64,000 bases of DNA, taken from assembly GCA_032164245.1 (NCBI GenBank), contig JAVMKO010000003.1, forward strand, positions 71,494,390-71,558,389, written 5' to 3'. A program made the position numbers and the translations under genes. The notes beneath the pieces were generated by a model. The model did not search any database and was not told the DNA's origin. It saw nothing but the letters and a program-made list of their open reading frames with translations. Below, piece by piece: positions 11,575-64,000 of the stretch. Each line of letters begins with the position of its first letter. The stretch's first letter is position 1. The stretch is from Sternotherus odoratus (Eukaryota > Chordata > Testudines > Kinosternidae).

Positions 11575-12130
11575 GGATGTGGACAATTGGAAGGGGTTCA
11601 CAAAAGAGCTACAACAATGATTTGAGGTCTTGAAAACTTCCTTACAGTGATAGATAAATATAATTTAAAAATAAGATCACTCCATTTCGTTTATCTAAGA
11701 GAAGATTGAGAGAGGATTTAATCACAGTCTGTAAATATCTACATGGAGCAAAGCTTTCTGATAGTAGGTGGCTCTTTAACTTAGCAGACAGAGACATTAC
11801 ACGATACATTGCCTGGAAGTAGAAGCCAGGCAAATTTGGACTAGTACTAAGTTAAATGTACTAATTTGTACTAGTACAAATTTGGACTAATACTAAGCTA
11901 AATGTTAAACAGTGAGGGTAAATAGCCATTTGAATGATTTACCTGGGGGTATGATGGATAATCTGTCATCTGAAGTCTTCAAATCAAGGATGGCTGCCGT
12001 TCCAAAACACATGCCATAGCTCAACCAGAAGTTATAGGCCTGAGGTAGAAACCGCTTGATAGGGTTCTACTGCCTGTGTTGTTGTTGTGGATTATCATAA
12101 CGGTCCCTTCTGACCTTCAGATCTAGGAGT
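11575..12130 (+). mobile_element. CR1 LINE 3' fragment
   Basis: The order of modules (gatttaatcacagtctgtaa ... acagtgagggtaaatagcca ... aacggtcccttctgacctt) is that of a CR1 3' end, finishing in the usual ggtcccttctg-type tail. It contains a local duplication (aaatttggactagtactaag at about 11831 and again at about 11877). No usable coding frame remains. Confidence 0.75.
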
Positions 12131-12421
12131 CAATTCTGTGACTCACTGAATTAAATGCTGCAGCCAGGCCCCCATTACTCCAAGTCTGAATTTGGCTATT
12201 TTTGTATAAAATACTATGGAAACATGGACACATATGCTGGAGGTAGAGAAAACCTGCCCTTAATTCAGCAGGAGATTTGGAGCTCAGTTTTACAATACAC
12301 TAAATACTGTGAAAATATAGCCAGTTTATATGCCCAATAAATGTCCTTTGTGATCTGATCTCACCCAAACCCTCAGTGTATCACAGAAATAGGATTCAAA
12401 GCACAATGTTGAAGACCTCTC

Positions 12422-12445
12422 TACCGCTCACTTCGGTGAGCGGTA
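12422..12445. repeat. Perfect 10-bp hairpin with TTCG loop
   Basis: taccgctcac, ttcg, gtgagcggta: a perfect stem closed by C-G around a UUCG tetraloop if transcribed, an exceptionally stable RNA hairpin type. No adjacent gene or repeat was recognised. Confidence 0.85.
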
Positions 12446-12778
12446 TAACTTACTGATTTTCAAGCCGAAAAAGCAACTAAAATTAGGTGTAAATGTGTAG
12501 AAATCACAACCTTTACTCCAGGCACTGATGGTCATTGATCATCTGTAATGAGTCAGTGGGCCAGAACTAGTGTAATCTGGCATAGCTCCTCTGAAATCAA
12601 TGAGCAACACCGATTTATATCAGCTGGGGACCTGGACTTTTGCTTTAAACATGATAATAGTGTGAAGTTGAATTCTCTGTACATTTAAAGAACTATAAAT
12701 GTATTTGGAAAGGAATAAGTGTTTGATCACGCCAAAAAAATAGATGTTAATAATCCAGAAATCAACACCATATACATA

Positions 12779-13171
12779 CAGTAAACCCTCGATTTAACGG
12801 ACCTCGATTTAACGGACTTCGGATGCAACGGACAAAATTTCTGAGCAAGTCTGATGCATTCCTGATCCATTTCTGGTGGGCTGGCTGCCGGCTCCCGGCT
12901 GCCGCCCGGGTCCAGGCAGTGGGCGGGCTGGCTGCCGGCTCCCGGCTGCCGCCTGGGTCCCACCAGCCGGGGGGACCCAGGCGGCTGGCTGCCGGCTCCC
13001 GGCTGCCGCCCAGGTCCCAGCAGCGGGCGGGCTGCGGAGCTGTCGCCCCGACCCTGTGGCGGGCGGGCTGCTGCTCCGACAGCTCATTTTTTATTATTAT
13101 TAAATAACGGACTTTTTGATTTAACGGACACCCCCTTGCCTGAATTAGTCCGTTAAATGGAGGTTTTACTG
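12779..13171. mobile_element. pogo/Tigger-like non-autonomous element with internal GC minisatellite
   Basis: The ends cagtaaaccctcgatttaac and gttaaatggaggttttactg are inverted, with TA on both sides (12777-12778 and 13172-13173), as for pogo/Tc1-mariner insertions. Further inverted gatttaacggac modules lie inside. Positions 12877-13060 are an unusual GC-rich tandem array of ggctgccggctcccggctgc units. No transposase is encoded. Confidence 0.75.
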
Positions 13172-13479
13172 TATTTCTATTGTGGTGTATTTGTCAAGGG
13201 AGGATATAAAACAGTTTGCATACACTTATGTCAACATAAAAAAAGTTACACAGGAACAAATCAATGACAAATTTTATTTCTATTACACATTTATCTTCCA
13301 CATAGTTTTCAGTTCAACACACAGATTCTCTCATCTAGCTAAGTCATACTGATGTAAATAAAGATTCCAACATTTAAATACCATGTGCTGTGCTGGCAAC
13401 ATTAGGAAGAAAAGTTGCACCCATTTGGTAGGTTCCAACTTCTGTCAGCTTGGAAAAGAGACAACTAGGGGGGGGGGGA

Positions 13480-14809
13480 AATGATTGAGGTCTATAAAAT
13501 CATGATTAGTGTGGAGAAATAAATGAGGAAGTGTTATTTACTCCTCATAAGACAAGAACTAGGGGTCACCAGATGAAATTAATAGGCATTAGGTTTAAAA
13601 CAATCAAAAGGAAATATTTCTTCACACAATGCACAGTCAACCAGTGGAACTCCTTGCCATGTTGTGAAGGCCAAGACCATCAGAGGGTTTTAAAAAGAAC
13701 TAGATAAGTTCGTGGAGGATAGGTCCCAGCCATGGCCATTAACCAGGATGGGAAAGGATGGTGTCCCTAGACCAGGGGTAGGCAACCCGCGGCTCCGGAG
13801 CTGCATGCGGCTCTTTCATCCCTCCGATGCGGCTCCCTGTGTGTTCTAATTTTAACCGGCCCGCAGACTGTTTTCTATGCGGCCCGCCAGCACTGTCCAA
13901 CCAGTGCGCGGAGCCGCAGCCGAAAGAGAGGGGCAGGGTCAATAAGAGGCGAGCGGCGGGGGCGGGGGGGGAGAAGAACGGAGGCGGAGCCGGGGCCGGG
14001 GCACGAGGCGAGGCGGAGCCGGCGGAGAAGTGCGAGTCGGGCCGGGGCCGGGGCAGGAGGCGAAGCGCGGCAGAGCCGGCGGATAAGAGCGAGCCGGGGC
14101 CGGGGCACGAGGCAAGGCAAGGCAAGGCAAGCTGGGGGAGGGGGGGAGTGAAAGCACGGCCGGGGGAGGGGAGAGGAAGAAGAGCGAGAGCACGGCTGGA
14201 GGGGAGGGGGAGGGAAGAAGAGCGAGAGCACGGCCGGAGCGGGGGGGAAGAAGGGGGGGAGCGGGGGGGAGGAAGGGGGGGGAAGAAGAAGAGCGAGAGC
14301 ACGGCCGGAGGGGGGGGAGGGAGGGAAGAAGAGCGAGAGCACGGCTGGAGGGGAGGGGGAGGGAAGAAGAGCGAGAGCACGGCCGGAGCGGGGGGGAGGA
14401 TGGGGGGGGAGGAAGAAGAGCGAGAGCACGGCTGGAGGGGGGGAGGGAGGGAAGAAGAGCGAGAGCACGGCTGGAGGGGAGGGGGAGGGAAGAAGAGGGT
14501 GGGGGAGGGAAGAAGGGGGAGGGAAGAAGAGAGTGTTATTTCATTTTAAATGTCAAAAGGGTTTTGTGGCTCCCAGTGTTTTCTTTACTGTGGGAAACGG
14601 GTCCAAATGGCTCTTTGAGTGGTAAAGGTTGCAGACCCCTGCCCTAGACTCTCTTTACCAGAAGCTGGAAATAGGCAATGGGATAGATCACTTGATGATT
14701 ACTTGTTCTGTTCATTCCCTCTGGGGAACCTGACATTGGTACTGTCAGAAGACAGAATACTGGGCGAGATGGGATACTTTGGTCTGACCCAGTATGGATG
14801 TTCTTATGT
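13480..14809 (+). mobile_element. CR1 LINE 3' end, interrupted by a hAT-like element
   Basis: 13490-13772 reads as CR1 C-terminal and 3' sequence (aaatatttcttcacacaatg, accagtggaactccttgcca). It resumes at 14650 and ends ggtctgacccagtatggatg ttcttatg near 14809. The hAT-like element at 13773-14641 sits inside it, with the target site duplicated, so the CR1 copy is older. Confidence 0.8.
13773..14641. mobile_element. hAT-like element (869 bp) carrying a purine-rich minisatellite
   Basis: Ends caggggtaggcaaccc and ggttgcagacccctg are inverted, with exact 8-bp duplications ccctagac (13765-13772 and 14642-14649). About 14160-14530 is an array of gaagaagagcgagagcacgg units with G-runs. This gives long but meaningless frames on both strands (up to 240 codons). 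Elements at 22242 and 49708 share the same terminal type. Confidence 0.85.
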
Positions 14810-14814
14810 GTGGG

Positions 14815-14930
14815 GCAAGGACCATCGTTTAGTTCTGTGTGTGTGCAGCATTAGCACAATGTGATCCTGGTCCATGACTAGAACCACTGGTCACTACAGT
14901 GATACTAGCAATAGTAATATTAATGCCTTG
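14815..14930 (+). repeat. Ancient dispersed repeat fragment
   Basis: attagcacaatgtgatcctg, then gtccatgactagaaccactg and tagtaatattaatgcc; same family as the fragments at 10175, 28715 (reverse) and 29455. Confidence 0.45.
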
Positions 14931-15447
14931 GAATTAGGGAACTGTTAGAATTACAACATAAGGAACTCAAAGGAGAAGTGAGAAAAGATTATTACAGATG
15001 AACAAGAACTGCTATAAGGACAAAACTAAACTTGAAGAATTTGATTGGAGCCATTCATATGTGAATGATACCAGCCGTAACATACCCTGCTGGAGTGACC
15101 AAGCAAAATCAAGGGGAGAAGAAAAGATATGGACAGGCTGTACATCTGATGTTGCAGTTGATGAAAAGGGCTGCTATGTGTGGAGGGAGCAATTGACTAT
15201 GAAAAATGCAACATCAAAATATATAAGGAGTAGAAGATCATCTGATTTCAATAACAAGCAATGACTGTCTGTGTATTCCAGCCCAAGAAAGCATAAAAAA
15301 AAGTAGAAAACAAATTATCAAAGACAGACTTGAAAGATGTACACAGAAATCAATGCACGGAAAGTGGTGGAGAGATATCGAACACTTCAGCGATTAACTA
15401 AGGTTAACAAACTCTTGTAGTCTTGTAGAAGGATACCTCAAAAGAGA

Positions 15448-15619
15448 CACAAGCTGGGTGAGGTATTTTATTGGACCAACTGCTGGTTGGTGAAAGAGAC
15501 AAACTTTCAAGCCAACACAGATCTCTTCTTCAGGCCCAGTCAAACACAAGATATTACCTCACCCACCTTGTCACTCTAATATCCTGGAACCAACAGAGCT
15601 ACATAATACACTGCACACT
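15448..15619 (-). mobile_element. Foldback retroposon, gacaagg-body type, copy 2
   Basis: cacaagctgggtgaggtatt at the left is inverted relative to atattacctcacccaccttg at the right. The reverse complement of the head (aaccaacagagctac) follows. Flanking direct repeats tcaaaagaga lie at 15438-15447 and 15620-15629. It appears to be inserted into or beside the LINE remnant that continues at 15630. Confidence 0.65.
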
Positions 15620-15629
15620 TCAAAAGAGA

Positions 15630-16290
15630 GGCAGAGAGCCCTATGATGAGTGCACAGTCCTTAAGACTTAAGTACATACTTAAGCAGTTCTTAAGACTTA
15701 AGTACATTCAAAACAAAATTGACCAACAGACTTGCTCTCCGAAGTGCAGAATGTGTTCTGAAAAGGAAGGGATGGCAGAGCACATACTGAGTGGGAGAGA
15801 GTACGAGCACAGGTACAACAAGGTTAAATGAGTGTCTTCACTGAAGCTTCTGTGGCAAGTACAGATTCAAACGAGCCATGCAATACTATGACCACCAAAT
15901 TGAATGTGCTCTAGAGAATGAAGAGGCTAAGATTTTATAGGATCGGGTAATTGCCACAGACCAAACAGTGCAGGCGTCACAGGCCGGACATAGTGGTTGT
16001 AGAAAAGAAGACAAACAAGCCCATGCTAATGAATAGTGATGTGCCAGCAGACGGAAACATACAAAAGAAAGAAGAGGAGACAGTGAGGTATGAAGAACGC
16101 TGCCACAAAGTGGAACCATTACAGAAAACTAGAACACAGACGATCCCTGTGATTGTTGGAGCACTTAGAGAGATCCCAAAAGGCATGAGCAGCAGCTCAA
16201 GGACATGTGAGGGTCACAAGACATCATGATCAGCGCCCTCCAGAAGACAGTCGTGTGAGACATTGTAAGAACTTTAAGGAAAGTCAAAGG
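15630..16290 (+). pseudogene. Decayed LINE C-terminus with restriction-like endonuclease domain (R4-like)
   Basis: Three plus-strand frame pieces align in order. The first holds CRMCSEKEGMAEHILSG, a Cys-rich motif (15643-15831). The second holds RPDIVVVEKKTNKP then IPVIVGALREIPKG (15951-16229). The last reads ISALQKTVV, stop, then IVRTLRKV (about 16225-16285). The Cys motif followed by an RPD...(E/D)xK type nuclease is the hallmark of R2/R4-type non-LTR retrotransposons. Frameshifts and stops break it, and the second catalytic acidic position looks altered. It also has a local 30-bp duplication (cttaagacttaagtacat at 15660 and 15690). The 88-codon frame at 14998-15264 might belong upstream but was not recognised. 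Confidence 0.65.
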
Positions 16291-17241
16291 CAAATGAGTG
16301 CATTTGAACACCTAAAATGCAGGAATTCTGCATAGGGTTTAATAACACTCCTGCCTACCCAAATCTAAGGGGTTGATTCCAGGTCAGGCGCTATTGGTGG
16401 GGACAAATTTTAGATAGTAGGTTTCCCCATCATGAGAAAAGAAATCCCCATCATGTATTCCAGAGGGAAAATGACAATAATGTGGGAGCAACATAGTTTT
16501 AAGCAATGATAAAGTAATACATTTTGCTTCAGAATCCTGGCTAGACTGGAAGGAAGCTGACTGGCCTGAGACAAGGCAGTTCAGGCTGGAGTAGTCAAAG
16601 AGAAAGATGGAGACCAAGACAAGAACAAGTGTTTTAACCCCAGGAATAAGGTGATGGGGATTGGATTTTGATGAAATTATAAATGCCAAACACATTTTTT
16701 GCTTCTTCTGCTTTCAAGCAAGCTTTTTCTACACACTGTAACTCAATACCCCAGGATAATTTTTCCTTCCATAGATTAGTATATCATCAACATATATTTT
16801 TTCAAATAAAACCTATTGAAACTATTTTAGGCTTATTAAAGTACACTGTCTACCCAGCATCTGCAAAGAATAACTATTACCTGTATTTATAAAAACTCTA
16901 CCTTATTTTATTTCTATTAATTATAGGATAGACATGTTTGCTCACAGAATGTGGCACTGGATGAGACACTAGTTCTCATACACTCAGTGTGTGTTTGCTT
17001 AGGTGCTCTAGCCTATCCTATTTTCTTTCTTTACTATTGCAAACATACACTTAGTTTTATATTAAGCTGGCAACACCATGGGACAATCTTTTACTGGCTT
17101 TGAAAGGACAAGTAGACAACTGTTTATATGAGCTAGACAAAGGTTACTAAATACATTGAGCATTTAGATGTGCTTAAATAACTCTTAAAAGTCATTGCAG
17201 ATTTTAGGTAAAATTAACTGAAGCAGTGGCTCTTTTCAGTG

Positions 17242-17242
<1 letters not shown>

Positions 17243-17279
<37 letters not shown>
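17243..17279. repeat. (CT)n microsatellite
   Basis: An uninterrupted run of about 18 CT units about 1.9 kb upstream of the RFX6 CpG island. Confidence 0.95.
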
Positions 17280-17281
<2 letters not shown>

Positions 17282-18486
17282 AGGCCAAATCATTACTGAA
17301 CCGGAGCAGGTGTGTTAAAGGAGGAGGGCACTCTGCACAGGAGGTAATAATAATCGTCTGACTGCAATGAGGATGGGAACCAGCTGGCCCCTATGCCGAT
17401 TCACCTCTGTCTCAATCCATTTTTGCACTGCCATAATCTTGTTGATTTCAGTGGAGTTACTCCCAAGTAATATGGGGAAGAATCAGGTTCCTCCACTTTT
17501 CCATTTCTAAATTCTCTCATTCCTATTCATACTGTAGCTCTGATCCTTTTGGCATATAGGAGCACAGACAGGGCTTGCTTGGCAAACCCACCTGTGTTGG
17601 GCTGATGCTGTGGTCATGAGGAAAGGCTGCACATCAACTTCACTGGACACCTTGTGTCATCTGACACCTGTGCAGAGTGGGAAGAAACCACTGAAGTTGG
17701 AATGGCATTTGGCACAGGTGTGAATGATGCCATGAGGTGCAAAGTAATGGAGACTGGGAGAGTGTGCACTGGAGCAGCTGCTTCATGAATCACATAGGCA
17801 GTGATGGTCCAACACCATAAACTGGTGCCAGTAAAGGCAGTGAGTCCCTGCCATCACACTTCCACTTCCTTGTCCTTACCACTGTCAATCCTAGAGTCCC
17901 TTAATCCTTGTACACCAGAAATATGATGAGCCAAGTTCTGCCTTGGGCAGGAACAAGGTCTAGGCAAAGCAAAACTCTTTGCTCCTCTTCCCTTTTTGTC
18001 ACCTCAGCCCGGAGCTAGGAAACTATCTGGTGCTCAGCTCACGTTAAGTTTGCATTGCTGTCAGAGCGCTGCTCTCCAGAGGTGGGCAAGAACTGGATTT
18101 CCCATTGCACAGGAAATTCCATGATTTCAACATCTGTCCGATTCTGAAATGGAACCTGAACACAGAACAATCCGAAATTACCCCCTCAAGCGCAATTCTC
18201 ATCAATAAATGAATACAATGATTTTGGATCGATGGAAATGTTTAATTTCAATAAGGTTTTGATTGTATCAGAATTCCCCCCCCCCCCCGCCGTCCTTCTA
18301 TCCCCCTCTCTGCACATGCAATGTTGGTGAAATCAACACATTTCTCCAGCACGTTTCTCTTTCAGCCAGTTGGCGTTTTCCGATGGAAGACACACCCCCC
18401 CGCAACCCCCGACCCAAAATGCCCAGGCAGCGCTATGCTCTCCCTCAGAGAGCAATGCAAACGCAAGTCATTTTAAAGTCCCACAA

Positions 18487-18524
18487 TGAATGGGAGGGTA
18501 ACAGTTGAATGGGAGGGTAACAGT
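18487..18524. repeat. 19-bp perfect tandem duplication upstream of RFX6
   Basis: The unit tgaatgggagggtaacagt occurs twice head to tail, 18487-18505 and 18506-18524, just before the CpG island. It looks like a recent local duplication. Confidence 0.85.
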
Positions 18525-19069
18525 AGGGTGGGGCCCGACCCCGACCTGTAGGGAATGGTATGTATGGAAGTCACCTTCCCTGATCCCTGGCCCTGTTCAG
18601 CCAGATGCACGTGTCCCCCTCCCCAGTCAGTTGGCCCTTCTTCTTCCCTCTGGGAGGAAGGATCTGACCCGGGACAGGGGCAGGCTGCCCTGCCCTGGCT
18701 GCGCGCCAGCGCCACTTGTTTGCCAGCTTCGCTGTGAGTTTCTTTGCCTCCACCCGCGTGCCCGTGGGCCCCGCTGCTTCTTCTCAAGCCCCTGGGTGCA
18801 GCGGGACATATGAAAGGCGGACCAGAAACACAGCCCGGGGTAATCGTTCGTCGGGGTTAACCATTAACCCCGCTCCGGCTCCGCTCCCCGCCGGCTCCCC
18901 GCGCTCGCTCACTCCCCCGGGCCGAGGACCGAACCGCTTCCAGTCCCGGGCGTGACGTCGGATCCCGGGGGGCTCGGCCGGCGGCTCCCGCGGAAGGGGG
19001 CTCCTCGCTGGGACCAGCCCCTCGGCAGGGCGGGATGGGGGGAGAGCCGCGCTCCTGGGGCTGCCGCCG

Positions 19070-19110
19070 GGCGGCATAAAGGGCGGGCGGCGCTGGGCAC
19101 CGGGGCTGAT
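19070..19110 (+). promoter_or_regulatory. Candidate RFX6 core promoter (TATA-like box with GC boxes)
   Basis: A TATA-like cataaagg begins at 19075 and is followed directly by gggcgggcgg, which resembles Sp1 sites. A start about 25-30 bases downstream would put the 5' end near 19,100-19,110 and give a 5' UTR of about 300 bases. This is inference from motif and position only; no transcript data were seen. Confidence 0.4.
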
Positions 19111-19130
19111 CTCACGGGGACGGAGGAGCC

Positions 19131-19157
19131 ATGCAGCCTCCCGGGACTCTAGGTTAA
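19131..19157 (+). promoter_or_regulatory. Upstream ORF 1 in RFX6 5' leader
   Basis: ATG at 19131 in gagccATGC opens a frame of eight codons ending in TAA at 19155-19157. It counts as a uORF only if transcription starts upstream of it, as the TATA-like motif suggests. Confidence 0.4.
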
Positions 19158-19387
19158 GCCGAACCCGCCCCCCGACGGCCTTCTCCCGCCGCGGCCATCC
19201 TGCGCGGTGCTGAGCGGAAGAGCGGCAGCAGGAGGCAGGCTCCGCCGGGGCACCGGGCGGCTCGGAGCGGGAGAGGGGAAGCGGGGCTGGCCCAGGGGCC
19301 GAGGTCCTTATCGGGGCCCCCCGCGCCCCCAGCCCCGCGGAAGGCGTGAGCCGCCTGCCTGCCGCTCGCAGGGCCGTGGCGGCGGAG

Positions 19388-19399
19388 ATGTGCCCCTGA
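19388..19399 (+). promoter_or_regulatory. Upstream ORF 2, three codons, five bases before RFX6 ATG
   Basis: ATG TGC CCC TGA stops at 19399 and the RFX6 ATG is at 19405. The start context (ggagATGT) has G at -3. Such minimal uORFs just before the main start can affect initiation or reinitiation. The frame is seen; the effect is inferred. Confidence 0.5.
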
Positions 19400-19404
19400 A
19401 GAGC

Positions 19405-64000
<44,596 letters not shown>

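Larger units (their letters stand above)
16291..18599. other. Intergenic between LINE remnant and CpG island
   Basis: Holds the (CT)n tract and the 19-bp duplication (separate entries), a poly-C run near 18275 and a copy of the diffuse repeat at 17420-17490. No gene. Confidence 0.4.

Noticed and set aside
13827..14549. Long open frames on both strands (240 codons plus, 213 and 197 codons minus)
   Set aside because: They run through a purine-rich minisatellite inside a hAT-like element. The products are low-complexity Glu/Gly/Arg or Ser/Pro/Phe repeats.
1..18600. Neighbouring gene such as GPRC6A, expected near RFX6 in other vertebrates
   Set aside because: No frame on either strand shows receptor-like transmembrane segments or other exon-like conservation. 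The neighbour probably lies outside the window.
19207..19404. RFX6 N-terminal extension starting at 19207
   Set aside because: Position 19207 is GTG, not ATG. The first in-frame ATG after the upstream stop is 19405, which matches the known protein start.

Overview
The window is vertebrate nuclear DNA and holds one recognisable protein-coding gene: RFX6 on the + strand, running out of the right edge. Seventeen coding exons were read directly. All introns are GT-AG, exon phases join without a break, and the exons give 799 codons plus one base. The RFX winged-helix DNA-binding domain is split over exons 2-5. The repeats suggest a reptile, most probably a cryptodiran turtle: tRNA-derived SINEs with a CTTGGGCAAGTC-type body, many CR1 LINEs, and many short hAT-like and Harbinger-like elements. 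The species is inferred, not shown.

Layout. Positions 1 to about 18,600 are intergenic, without a supported gene. They hold hAT-like, pogo-like and Harbinger-like non-autonomous transposons, an LTR-like element (6732-7489), CR1 pieces (11575-12130 and 13480-14809), a decayed LINE with a restriction-like endonuclease C-terminus (15630-16290), and two foldback retroposons (7521-7734 and 15448-15619). About 18,600-19,800 is the RFX6 CpG island, promoter and first exon, with two very short upstream reading frames. From 19,405 to the end is RFX6. Introns 4 to 7 are long and rich in repeats; exons 8 and 9 lie only 91 bases apart. The last coding exons (about 125 residues expected) lie beyond 64,000.

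The most interesting structure is in the repeats. Intron 7 holds a hAT-derived element with long inverted arms and a transposase C-terminal remnant. A Helitron-like element lies inside it, and a 5S-rRNA-derived retroposon with a 17-bp target duplication follows. A second 5S-derived element, with an unrelated tail and its own target duplication, sits in intron 12. Four small retroposons share a head (tagc.gtgttagt) and have inverted-duplicated bodies; each is flanked by 10-13 bp target duplications. Many insertions are nested with 8-bp or TA target duplications, so their relative ages can be read. About 85 bases covering the 3' end of exon 4 and its splice donor are duplicated 1 kb downstream.

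No CRISPR, operon, tRNA gene or bacterial feature is present. All calls come from reading the sequence; no database search or splice-model program was run.
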